A stretch of 64,000 nt of DNA from Bog-159 sp963756605. Lineage in GTDB: Bacteria; Acidobacteriota; Terriglobia; Bryobacterales; Bryobacteraceae. The stretch spans positions 1-64,000 of the forward strand of contig CAVWOT010000023.1 of the NCBI GenBank assembly GCA_963756605.1, given 5' to 3'. The position numbers were made by a program, and so were the translations under genes. Of this stretch, positions 33,981 through 42,166 are shown one piece after another (within the stretch, counting starts at the first letter, position 1; each line of letters starts with the position of its first letter). Below the pieces are notes generated by a model, which was not told where the DNA came from, did no database searches, and saw nothing but the letters and a program-made list of their open reading frames with translations.

Positions 33981-34040
33981 CGGTCGTGGCTCAGTAACGC
34001 TGCGCGCGCGGTAACGCGGCAAGCGTTGCTGAGCCGATAG
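33981..34040. repeat. Large hairpin after topB-recQ
   Basis: GGCTCAGTAACGCT at 33988-34001 pairs with AGCGTTGCTGAGCC at 34022-34035 (one G-T wobble), with a GC-rich inner loop. It starts with the GGTCGTGGCTCA core also found at 29.87 kb. It lies between convergent genes and could end transcription from both sides. Confidence 0.55.
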
Positions 34041-34079
34041 ACGTCGCGCGTGAGCGGTAGGCTCCCGCCGCAACGCACA

Positions 34080-34508
34080 TCAACGAACACCGAGAGCTGG
34101 GATGATCACGGCCGCCATCGGGCCGGCGCCCTCGGAGTCCAACTCGCGCTCCTGTCGGGACGGAGGAACGTGGCCGTCGACCGCGGCGGTTTTCACTTCA
34201 GACAGGAAGTAGCGGTCGCCGATACGGTGGAACAGGATGACATTCTTGTCACTGGGTCCCTTGTATTCGTAGGCGGCGTTGGGCATGACCACCACGAGTG
34301 CCTGGCGAGTTTCGACATTCCGCACCACCATCAAACTGTGGGTTAAGCCAACCTTGTACATGACGTACGGGCCGGCTGGCAGCGTGGTGTTCTGCGCGGA
34401 AAACGCGAACGGGATGCTGGCAGTCGCCTGGGTTTGCGCATGAAGGCCGCTGGCCCCGCACAGTGCAGCCACGGCGACGCTAAGAAGTATGTTTTGTGAG
34501 GTCTTCAT
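34080..34508 (-). CDS. Small secreted hypothetical protein
   Basis: The ATG at 34508 is preferred over 34514 because AAGGAG then lies about eight bases upstream. A signal peptide (KTSQNILLSVAVAALCGASG, LHAQ) is followed by TQATASIPFAFSAQNTTLPA and PYVMYKVGLTHSLMVVRNV. This FAFxAxxxxLPAGxYxV pattern defines a large family of acidobacterial secreted beta proteins. The remainder (VILFHRIGDRYFLSEVKTAA) is also typical. The total is 142 residues. The function is unknown; a surface or periplasmic location is inferred. Confidence 0.8.
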   Translation of the reverse strand: MKTSQNILLSVAVAALCGASGLHAQTQATASIPFAFSAQNTTLPAGPYVMYKVGLTHSLMVVRNVETRQALVVVMPNAAYEYKGPSDKNVILFHRIGDRYFLSEVKTAAVDGHVPPSRQERELDSEGAGPMAAVIIPALGVR

Positions 34509-34705
34509 TTTCATATCTCCTTTTTTCTCTGAGAGCTGGTTTCTATCAATCACGTCGCTCAGCAAAAGCAAGCGGCCTGCCAATCAGAAAATGCCGGTCG
34601 CCTCTATGCAACCCGTTGATAACCGGCCGATCGCGAGTCGAAAAGGGCGGCGGCTCTGTACCTCCAGGTGAATCCAGTAACCAAAAGGTGAACAATAGAA
34701 GATTG

Positions 34706-36523
34706 ATGACTCCCCGACTGCGCGTGATGACCGGCCCGGACGAAGGTGGCAGCTACCCGATCGCCGTGGACCCCTTTACCATTGGACGCGATACAAGTAA
34801 CCAGCTTCCGTTGCACGATAAGTCGGTTTCGCGCGAGCACTGTGTCATTGTGCGGGAAGGGGACGCCTTCGCCGTCCGCGATCTGGGCAGCTACAACGGC
34901 ACGCTGGTCAATGACGCGCGGGTGACGGAACAGGTGCTGGCTCACGGCGATCGCATCAAGGTCGGCGGCATCCAGTTCGAATTTCTAACTCAGGCGGATA
35001 CCATATGGGAAGAATCCGGCGGCGACACGACCACCATCGAAATCCCCGTCGCCGCTGGACAAATTCCCGCGATGCTAGAGAATGCGTCTGATTTGCACGC
35101 GCTGCTGCGCGTCAGCATCCTGTCGCACTCGTTTCACGCGCTGTACAAGGTGCGCAGATCGCCCGCCCGCAATATTCTGGAGCAGCAGTTGCTGGAGCTG
35201 ATTCTCGACGTAATACCAGCCACCTGCGGGGCTGTCCTGCTGTACGAGGAAGACCTGAGCGAACCCTCATCCCTGGCCGTAAGGGCGGGGGCTTCGGCGC
35301 CCCACCGGCCACTGGCCCTCGACCGCATCCTGATCCAGCGCGTCATGCGGGAGTCTTGCGGGCTGATCGCCGGGAATGTGGAAACCGGCAAGGCGCTTCT
35401 CCTGGCGCCGCTGCTGATCCGCGAGCAGGTGTGCGGGATCCTCTATCTGGAGGGTGCAGCTTTCGAGGAAAAGCATCTGCAACTGCTGGTCGCGCTCACG
35501 CAGATTGCCTCGATGGCGCTGGAGAACGCCTTCCACCTGGAATGGCTGGAGGCGGAGAACCAGCGGCTCGAATCGGAGCTGCACGGGGACCATCACATGA
35601 TCGGCGAGAGTGATCGCCTGCGCGAGCTGCAGCGCAGTATCGGGCGCGCTGCGCAGGCCAATTCCACCGTTCTGATCGCGGGAGAGACCGGTACCGGCAA
35701 GGAACTGGTGGCCCGCGCCATACATCAGAACAGCTCGCGGGCCGGGCAGCCGTTCATGGCGGTGAATTGTGCGGCGCTGGCCGAGACGCTGCTGGAGAGC
35801 GAACTTTTCGGCCACGAGAAGGGCGCCTTCACGGGCGCGTTTGCGCAGAAAAAGGGACGGCTGGAAGTGGCGGCTGGCGGCACGGTATTCCTGGACGAAA
35901 TCGGTGAGATGCCCATGCAGTTGCAGGCCAAGCTGCTGCGCGTGCTTCAGGAGCGGCAGATGGAGCGCGTGGGCGGCACGCAGCCGGTGAAGCTGGACAT
36001 CCGGCTGATCGCGGCCACCAATCGCAATCTGGAAGAAGAGGTGCGCGGCGGCCGGTTCCGGCAGGATCTCTATTATCGTCTGAACGTGGTGACGCTGAAG
36101 ACCCCCGCTTTGCGCGAGCGCCAGTCGGATATTCCCATCCTGACGATGCACTTCGCGGCGAAGTTCGGGATGCAATGCGGGCGGCGCATCGGCGGAATTT
36201 CGCCCGAAGCCCAGGCGTATCTCGCACATTACGATTGGCCGGGCAACATCCGTGAGTTGGAGAACGCCGTGGAGCGCGCGGTGGTGCTGGGATCGAGTGA
36301 CATCATTCAACTGGAAGACCTGCCGGAGAGCATCCGCGAGATTGCGCGGCCCGCTGACGTGGAGCGTGTTCCTGGTTTGCAGGACGCGGTGGATCGTGCC
36401 AAGCGGGAGGCTATCGCCCAGGCGTTTCAGCAAGCCAAGAACGATCACGCGAATGCGGCCAGGCTGCTGGGCGTACATCCGAATTATTTGTATCGCCTGA
36501 TGCGTAACCTGGGTCTGCGCTAG
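34706..36523 (+). CDS. FHA-GAF-sigma54 activator with Fis-type HTH
   Basis: The ATG at 34706 (MTPRLRVMTGPDEGG) gives 605 residues. Residues 1-95 are an FHA domain (FTIGRDTSNQLPLHDKSVSR, GSYNGTLVN) that binds phosphothreonine. Residues 150-290 look like a GAF domain. Residues 300-540 are the AAA+ sigma54-interaction domain with Walker A GETGTGKE (326), GAFTGA at 373-378 and Walker B GGTVFLDEIGEM. Residues 560-605 form a Fis-type HTH (HANAARLLGVHPNYLYRLMR). The FHA domain replaces a response-regulator receiver, so control by a Ser/Thr kinase is likely. No partner kinase is adjacent; the nearest in the window is at 15.5 kb. Confidence 0.93.
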   Translation: MTPRLRVMTGPDEGGSYPIAVDPFTIGRDTSNQLPLHDKSVSREHCVIVREGDAFAVRDLGSYNGTLVNDARVTEQVLAHGDRIKVGGIQFEFLTQADTIWEESGGDTTTIEIPVAAGQIPAMLENASDLHALLRVSILSHSFHALYKVRRSPARNILEQQLLELILDVIPATCGAVLLYEEDLSEPSSLAVRAGASAPHRPLALDRILIQRVMRESCGLIAGNVETGKALLLAPLLIREQVCGILYLEGAAFEEKHLQLLVALTQIASMALENAFHLEWLEAENQRLESELHGDHHMIGESDRLRELQRSIGRAAQANSTVLIAGETGTGKELVARAIHQNSSRAGQPFMAVNCAALAETLLESELFGHEKGAFTGAFAQKKGRLEVAAGGTVFLDEIGEMPMQLQAKLLRVLQERQMERVGGTQPVKLDIRLIAATNRNLEEEVRGGRFRQDLYYRLNVVTLKTPALRERQSDIPILTMHFAAKFGMQCGRRIGGISPEAQAYLAHYDWPGNIRELENAVERAVVLGSSDIIQLEDLPESIREIARPADVERVPGLQDAVDRAKREAIAQAFQQAKNDHANAARLLGVHPNYLYRLMRNLGLR

Positions 36524-36545
36524 AGGACTGTATGAACCTCGTAAA

Positions 36546-36583
36546 CTGTGGGCTGAAGCCCACAGCTGCAAGCTGAAGCTTGC
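36546..36583. repeat. Twin short hairpins with GA loops
   Basis: CTGTGGGCTGAAGCCCACAG (36546-36565) is a perfect 9-bp stem with a GA loop. GCAAGCTGAAGCTTGC (36568-36583) is a perfect 7-bp stem, again with GA. They sit between the sigma54 activator and the next gene. No T run follows, so they look like REP-type palindromes rather than a classic terminator. Confidence 0.7.
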
Positions 36584-36600
36584 GCCACCAAGGACGGCAT

Positions 36601-36945
36601 ATGAACATCGAATGGGTGCGCCGCTACTGCATGTCGCTGCCCCACACCACTGAGACCGTGCAGTGGGGCGACCATCTCGTATTCAAAATCGGCGACAAGG
36701 TTTTCGCCATCCTGGCGCTGGAACCTTCCAAAGTCTGGCTGTCGGTCAAGTGCCCGCCTGAGGAGTTCGTTGAATTAGTCGAGCGCCCCGGCATCGTTCA
36801 GGCGCCGCACTTAGCGCGCAATCTCTGGGTCGCGCTGGAGACGGAAGACGCCTTAACAGCGGTGGAGATCAAGCGCCTGGTGCGCACATCCTACGATCTC
36901 GTTCTGCAGAAGCTACCCAAGAAGGTCCGTTCCGCGCTGGCGTGA
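36601..36945 (+). CDS. MmcQ/YjbR family protein
   Basis: The 114-residue product starts MNIEWVRRYCMSLPHTTETV, then WGDHLVFKIGDKVFAILALE and ALTAVEIKRLVRTSYDLVLQ, KLPKK. This is the double-wing MmcQ/YjbR fold, widespread and linked to nucleic-acid binding but with no firm role. It stops one base before the stop of the convergent TPR gene, so the two 3' ends touch. It is single-copy with no operon partner. Confidence 0.88.
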   Translation: MNIEWVRRYCMSLPHTTETVQWGDHLVFKIGDKVFAILALEPSKVWLSVKCPPEEFVELVERPGIVQAPHLARNLWVALETEDALTAVEIKRLVRTSYDLVLQKLPKKVRSALA

Positions 36946-38547
36946 TTACCTACCGCCCTGTCCCGGCGCGTCCTTCAACTCCTCCGATTCGCGCAGCAGC
37001 TTCTTGCCCTCCTCGGCGCGCCCGGATTGGATCAGCGTGCGGCCCAACAGGTAATGCGCCGAGGAGTTGCGCGGGTCCAATTGCAAAGCGCGCCGCAGCA
37101 TGCGTTCGGCTTCCGGCAAGTCGCCTTTCTTCAGATAGGTCTTGCCTAAGACGATGTATGGTCCGCTGTAAGTGGGATCGAGCCACACGGCACGCTGCAA
37201 TGGCGGAACGGCATGTTCCCAATCTTCGCGGCGCGTGTAGGCATCGCCCAGGCGGTAGTAGGCCATCGCAAATCCGGGGTTGACCGCGATTTCGCTATTG
37301 AGCTCGTCCACGGCGCGATCGATTTGGGCGCGGTAGATAGCGATTTCACCCAGCATATAATGCGCTTCCGGAAGCTTCGGCTCAAGTGCCACAGCGGCTT
37401 CTAACTCGGCTTGGGCATCGTCTTCGAATTCGAGACGCATCAGCAACCGTGTGGTGACTGAGCGGGCCGCGCCGGATCCGGCCGGGACCGCGTACAGGTC
37501 GGCAAACGCCCCGCGCGCTTTTGCGATTTGGCGAGTTTGCAGATAACTATTCCCGAGCACGAAGAGCAGTTCGTTATTCCGCGCGCCCTGTCGGCGGGCC
37601 TTCTCAAGCCAGGGAATAGCCTCCGGGACGCGCCCCGCCAGGTATTCACTGCGCCCAATCATCTGCAGAGTCTCGCGATACCGCGGAGTGTTCTCCGGTA
37701 TGGCGGGCAGGGCTTGCTGTAAGGTTTTGGCCGCCTGTACGTAATCGTGGCTGCGGTAGCTGGCCAGGCCGCGAACGTATGGGGGTTCGGGAGCCGGGGC
37801 TTGGGGGCTTCGGGCCGGAACGGGGCTACCGGGCGCCGGCGACTGTGGGGCGGCGGCTGTGGGACGTGAGGGTGCGGAAGCTTGATCCAGGAGGGCACGG
37901 ATCTCGTGGTCTTGCGGGTCCATCTGCAACGCATGACGCAGGGCGCCCGTTGCGTCATCCAAGTCGCCCCGCTTCAGATAGGCTTTACCGATCAGCGCGT
38001 ATGGGCCGCTATGGTTGGGATTCAACCAGATGGAGAGTTCCAGCGTCGAGACGGCGGCATCCCACGCGCCGCGCTGCACGTACGCCGCGCCGAGCCTGTA
38101 GTAGGCCATGAAGAAGCTCGGATTGCATGCGATCTCCTGCTGAAATTCGGCGACCGCCTGGCGCACGTCGCCCGCGGACAAGGCTGCCTCGCCCAGCACG
38201 AAGTGCGCCTGCGGGATGTGTGGGTCGATCTCGAGCGCGCGGCCGGCCTGCTTCACGGCGGCCGCGGTCATCTGCGCGCGCAGCATCATCCCGGCAGTTA
38301 ACAGGTGCGCGGCCGCGGATTCGGGCTCGACTTGAAAGAGCGCCGCGAAGGTCTCGACAGCCTTCTCATCCTGATGTGTCTCGAGGCAGGCAATTCCTAG
38401 CATGTACCGCGCCGCCAGCGCCTGCGGACCACCGGCCGCGGCCTTTTCAAACCATGGGATGGCCTCCGCGAACCGATGCTGGCTGTACGCCTGCATGCCC
38501 GCCTGGTAAGCCCCGGCCTGAAGGAACAAGAGCAGCAGAGGTGCCAT
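36946..38547 (-). CDS. TPR-repeat protein of the cytochrome operon
   Basis: The ATG at 38547 (MAPLLLLFLQAGAYQAGMQA) gives 533 residues, with a weak signal or start of helix 1. Two blocks of tetratricopeptide repeats (about 10-230 and 270-520) flank a Pro/Ala linker (SAPSRPTAAAPQSPAPGSP). The units are very regular, for example AYYRLGAAYVQRGAWDAA, PYALIGKAYLKRGDLDDA, AYYRLGDAYTRREDWEHA and PYIVLGKTYLKKGDLPEA. The two blocks are internal duplicates. It follows the second cytochrome gene by 13 bases and probably provides scaffolding for haem-protein assembly or partner binding. Confidence 0.85.
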   Translation of the reverse strand: MAPLLLLFLQAGAYQAGMQAYSQHRFAEAIPWFEKAAAGGPQALAARYMLGIACLETHQDEKAVETFAALFQVEPESAAAHLLTAGMMLRAQMTAAAVKQAGRALEIDPHIPQAHFVLGEAALSAGDVRQAVAEFQQEIACNPSFFMAYYRLGAAYVQRGAWDAAVSTLELSIWLNPNHSGPYALIGKAYLKRGDLDDATGALRHALQMDPQDHEIRALLDQASAPSRPTAAAPQSPAPGSPVPARSPQAPAPEPPYVRGLASYRSHDYVQAAKTLQQALPAIPENTPRYRETLQMIGRSEYLAGRVPEAIPWLEKARRQGARNNELLFVLGNSYLQTRQIAKARGAFADLYAVPAGSGAARSVTTRLLMRLEFEDDAQAELEAAVALEPKLPEAHYMLGEIAIYRAQIDRAVDELNSEIAVNPGFAMAYYRLGDAYTRREDWEHAVPPLQRAVWLDPTYSGPYIVLGKTYLKKGDLPEAERMLRRALQLDPRNSSAHYLLGRTLIQSGRAEEGKKLLRESEELKDAPGQGGR

Positions 38548-38560
38548 GGTCAGCGCTCCA

Positions 38561-40108
38561 TTATCGCAACCCCGCCGAGCGCAGCTCGATATTCTGCGGC
38601 ATGAAGCGCAGGTATTCCTGGATAACGATCCGGCTGGTTGCTTCGCGGCCCGCTTTGCCGTAGATCTGGGCCAGCTCCAGGTAGGCATCGGGGCGGGATG
38701 GATCGAGTGCAATGCTTCGCCGCAGTTCCTTGATGGCGTCCTCCATCTTGCCGGCACGTTCGAGCGCCGTGCCGATACAGTATACGTATCTCGCGTTCGA
38801 CGGTTCCTGCGCCGAAGCGCGCTGGTACATCCGTATGGCCAAATCCGTGTGGCCTTGCGACAACAGGACGGATGCCAGGTCGGCCTCCACGATGGGATCC
38901 TGCCGGTGCTCCGGCGGCAATTGTGAAAGGATCTGATACGACCGCAGCAAATCGGAGTTAGAGTGCTTGTTGGCCGCTTGATCGAAATAGGCCAAGCCGA
39001 GATCGCGCTGGATCAGCGCGCCGTCCGGTTCGCGCCACGCCTTCAACTCCAGATCGCCGCCCGTCTCTTCGGGCTGCGCACGCGGTATGCGCGGGATACT
39101 GTGATCGGTGACCGCGGAATGTGCCACGTTGGTCGGTCGAAGCCGGGGCATGTGACAGCTTGCGCATTCCGCGGCGGCCGGATGGCGGCGCGCCGTAAAG
39201 AGATCGCTATGGCAGGAGAGGCAAACCTTTCGCACGGCCGCTTCGCGGTTAGGCGCGTCGTCATGTGGATTGTGGCAAGTGCCGCACCACAAGCGTCCGC
39301 CGCTCTGCCGGGCACACTGGCTGCGGGCCAGCAACTCGCTCTGGCTGACCGCCCGTAGCGTGCCATCCGGGGCAGTCCGCAGGTATGCGACAAAAACGCT
39401 CTCGGATGCCTGGCCCGCTTGTAAGTCCCACCAGTCACGGCCGGGATTGAGTATTCTGACTTCCCCTTCCAGGTGGCATTGCTCACATACGCTATCCCGG
39501 TTTTTTGCCGCTAACCTGGCCGGATTGACAATCGAGCCCGCGACAGGACTCTTGAGGTGCGCGGCGGGCGAGCCATGGCACCGTTCGCAAGAGATCGGAG
39601 TGAAGGCGGGATCTTCGAACTGGTTCGTAGTCCCGGCAACGAAATTCACCGTGCCGGTATGACAGAAGAGACATCCGCTGGATATCTGGTGCGTAAAATC
39701 GAGGTTCGATTCCGTCTCGTAACCCGGCGTCAGGTCCCAGCTTTTGGTTTGTGTGTAGTAAGAAGCCGGCGACTGAAACAGGTACTTTCCCACACTAACC
39801 ATGTAGCTGTATCCGACTATCCCCGCGCCCACCGAATATGCTGCGGGATACTCGGCGGCCACGCCGCGCCGCTCCAACTTATGCTCCACCTGCGACCCGC
39901 GCGCGTGGATAGTGAGAGTGCTGCCGGAGAGCTTGTGCACGATGCGGCCTTCGGTAAAGACCGACGGCGGACCAACCGACCTGCCCATCGGGGAGCGCTC
40001 GAACGACGCGGTTTCGGATGGGTGGCAGCGCGCGCAGGGTTGCCCGGCGCGGCTGGCCGGGAGACCGCTCAAAAACAAAAATGAAACAACCAACCAAGAC
40101 GCCATCAT
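38561..40108 (-). CDS. Seven-haem c-type cytochrome with TPR tail
   Basis: The product has 515 residues with a signal peptide (MMASWLVVSFLFLSGLPASR, AG). Seven CxxCH haem sites are visible: CARCH, CLFCH, CERCH, CEQCH, CGTCH, CLSCH and CASCH. The CGTCHNPHDD and CASCHMPR blocks are typical of decahaem/nitrite-reductase-like acidobacterial cytochromes. From about residue 370 three to four TPR units follow (AIRMYQRASAQEPSNARYVY, AIKELRRSIALDPSRPDAYL). It is periplasmic or outer-membrane associated. It lies five bases after the preceding cytochrome gene. Redox partner and substrate are unknown. Confidence 0.92.
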   Translation of the reverse strand: MMASWLVVSFLFLSGLPASRAGQPCARCHPSETASFERSPMGRSVGPPSVFTEGRIVHKLSGSTLTIHARGSQVEHKLERRGVAAEYPAAYSVGAGIVGYSYMVSVGKYLFQSPASYYTQTKSWDLTPGYETESNLDFTHQISSGCLFCHTGTVNFVAGTTNQFEDPAFTPISCERCHGSPAAHLKSPVAGSIVNPARLAAKNRDSVCEQCHLEGEVRILNPGRDWWDLQAGQASESVFVAYLRTAPDGTLRAVSQSELLARSQCARQSGGRLWCGTCHNPHDDAPNREAAVRKVCLSCHSDLFTARRHPAAAECASCHMPRLRPTNVAHSAVTDHSIPRIPRAQPEETGGDLELKAWREPDGALIQRDLGLAYFDQAANKHSNSDLLRSYQILSQLPPEHRQDPIVEADLASVLLSQGHTDLAIRMYQRASAQEPSNARYVYCIGTALERAGKMEDAIKELRRSIALDPSRPDAYLELAQIYGKAGREATSRIVIQEYLRFMPQNIELRSAGLR

Positions 40109-40113
40109 CAGCC

Positions 40114-42015
40114 TTACCGAGCGCCCACGTTCGGGTCGATCTTGGTGGCCAGAGCCATTTCCGCCGCCCCCTCGGCTGTCTTGTTGTCCTGTTCCAATGC
40201 TACTCCCAGGCTGTAATGAAGAGAGGCGAATAGAGGGTTCACATCGATCCCCTTGCGATAGATCTTAATCGCGTCTTCGTACTGCCCTTTGCCATACAGC
40301 GCGGCGCCCCAGTTCAGATAGGCCAAAACATAGTCACCATCGATTTCGATGGTGCGCTGGTACTCGGCAATTTCTTCCGCCTTGCCCAGCGCCCCATACG
40401 CGAGTGCCAGGTTAAAATGGGCGCCGGCATCCCGCGGATAGAGCCGCGTGGCAATGGTCAGAATTCCGGCACTCACGCTCGGATTGCCGTTTTGCCCATA
40501 CATTGCTCCGAGCCAGGTCAGCGCGCGCAGAAGATGGGGATAGATCTTCAACGCCTCGAGCATTTCGTTCATGGACTCCTGCTGCTTGCCTTGCTTGCGC
40601 AGGTCCATGGCGTGGTTGAATACGACTTCGGCATCCTCGCGGAAATTGCGCGGCATGCGCTGGAGCGTGATGTACTTGCCTTTTGCTTCGACGACAGCGG
40701 AGATCTCTCCGGGCTGCAGCTTCAGCGCGGCCGAGGACCACGCCGGATCGAGCTGGCTGCCGTTAAGGTCCCCCATATAGCCGCCGTTGACTGCGGTGCC
40801 CTGGTCGATCGAATTGGCCCGGGCGAGTTCGAAGAACGATCCTCCCGATAGAAGCTGCTCCCGGATGGCTGCGGCCTTTTCCCGGTCGTCCAAAACAATC
40901 GTGCGTAGATAGAGATGCTTGGGCGTAACCGTGGTTCGCCATGCCGGATTATACGCCGCCGCCTTGGTCTCCTGGCCGGGTTGTACGCGAATCCAGTGTT
41001 CCGCTATGACAAACGCGCCGCGGGTCTCGCTGACCATATGGCATTCGACGCAGCCTGTGCGCCGATTCACCGGGCACAAACCCGCATGCTTAGTTACCGT
41101 GGCGTTATGGCACCCGAGACACGTTTTTTCGGCCCTCGAGACCAGCACCGGACGGGGCGCATCCTGGTGCGGGTCGTGACAGTTCGTGCACGTGATCTGG
41201 CCCGCACTCTGACGCCAGCACTCGCTGTTTTTCAACGCCGTCACCTGATCGGAAATCAGCGTATCGTCCGGCATGGGGTCTTCGACCACACTGGAGCCGG
41301 CATGACATTGCGAGCAGGGTCGAAACCTCTCCGCAACGGGCAGCTTGTCCAGGTTCGAAATACGGAGGTCGCGCGCGTGGGCGCCGACCGCGGCTAAATG
41401 GGGTTGGCCGGGGCCGTGGCAGTTCTCGCAACTTACACCCGTCTCGACGCGCGTGCCGTAAGTGCGCGGCGCGCCGTGGCAGGAAAGACATCTCAGTTCC
41501 AGATACGGAGTCAATACCCGGCCCAGGGCGGTTTCGTAAGTGGAGGGTTTCTCTTCTGGAAAACCGAGCGACAGCGCCAGCTGGCCGCGCTCCGCATAGT
41601 GGAAGTACCGGGCTTCGAGCAGACGTGCGCGCGGCAGAGGCAAGCCATCCAGAGAGGGAACGCGGAACAGAAAACTGATTCCATGGCGGTGGCCGCCGAC
41701 CATGCTTTCCACCGGAAAATCGAGCACCGGCTGCCCCGGCATCTGCACCCGATACTGGAGGCTCTGGCCGGTTCTCTGCAGCTCGTATTTGATCTCGGGC
41801 GCCGGCCCTTCGGCGTGGGTCAGGAAGTAATTCGCGGGGAACTGCTGGTTAATAGCCACGCCCTGCCAGGTGCGCGCCATATTTGTGCGCAGGTGCGTCA
41901 GCGCGATGCTCTTGTGGCAGCCGGCGCATGCGTCGCGGCCCACATAGCCGCTTCCGCCGGCGCTCGCCAGCGAGGCGATCGCCAGCAGGCCGGCCAGACG
42001 TGCGCAACTCATCAC
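40114..42015 (-). CDS. Seven-haem cytochrome fused to parvulin PPIase and TPRs
   Basis: The product has 633 residues with a signal peptide (LAGLLAIASLASAGGSG). Seven haem sites are CAGCH, CLSCH, CENCH, CSQCH, CTNCH, CLGCH and CVECH (to about residue 330). Residues about 365-455 form a PpiC/SurA-type rotamase: LRTIVLDDREKAAAIREQLL, GSFFELARANSIDQGTAVNG, YMGDL, LKLQPGEISAVVEAKGKYI. TPR units follow (AHFNLALAYGALGKAEEIAE, AYLNWGAALYGKGQYEDAIK). The parvulin may help fold or deliver the haem proteins of this operon. A terminator lies just upstream, so this gene starts its own transcript. Confidence 0.93.
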   Translation of the reverse strand: MMSCARLAGLLAIASLASAGGSGYVGRDACAGCHKSIALTHLRTNMARTWQGVAINQQFPANYFLTHAEGPAPEIKYELQRTGQSLQYRVQMPGQPVLDFPVESMVGGHRHGISFLFRVPSLDGLPLPRARLLEARYFHYAERGQLALSLGFPEEKPSTYETALGRVLTPYLELRCLSCHGAPRTYGTRVETGVSCENCHGPGQPHLAAVGAHARDLRISNLDKLPVAERFRPCSQCHAGSSVVEDPMPDDTLISDQVTALKNSECWRQSAGQITCTNCHDPHQDAPRPVLVSRAEKTCLGCHNATVTKHAGLCPVNRRTGCVECHMVSETRGAFVIAEHWIRVQPGQETKAAAYNPAWRTTVTPKHLYLRTIVLDDREKAAAIREQLLSGGSFFELARANSIDQGTAVNGGYMGDLNGSQLDPAWSSAALKLQPGEISAVVEAKGKYITLQRMPRNFREDAEVVFNHAMDLRKQGKQQESMNEMLEALKIYPHLLRALTWLGAMYGQNGNPSVSAGILTIATRLYPRDAGAHFNLALAYGALGKAEEIAEYQRTIEIDGDYVLAYLNWGAALYGKGQYEDAIKIYRKGIDVNPLFASLHYSLGVALEQDNKTAEGAAEMALATKIDPNVGAR

Positions 42016-42088
42016 AACGCCTTGCCCGCCATGACGCTCACGATCCTATTTGCCTTCACCCCTCAATTCTAACCACCATCGGCGGCAT

Positions 42089-42122
42089 AAAAAAGACCCG
42101 CAGAGCGTTAGCCCCGCGGGTC
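42089..42122 (-). terminator. Rho-independent terminator of the TonB-dependent receptor gene
   Basis: On the minus strand GACCCGC (42122-42116) pairs with GCGGGTC (42101-42095), followed by a run of six T (42094-42089). It lies about 45 bases after the receptor stop codon and separates it from the cytochrome operon. Confidence 0.85.
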
Positions 42123-42166
42123 CTTTGCAGAGACATTTACCGGTGTGCGCCGCTCGCCGGAATCGG

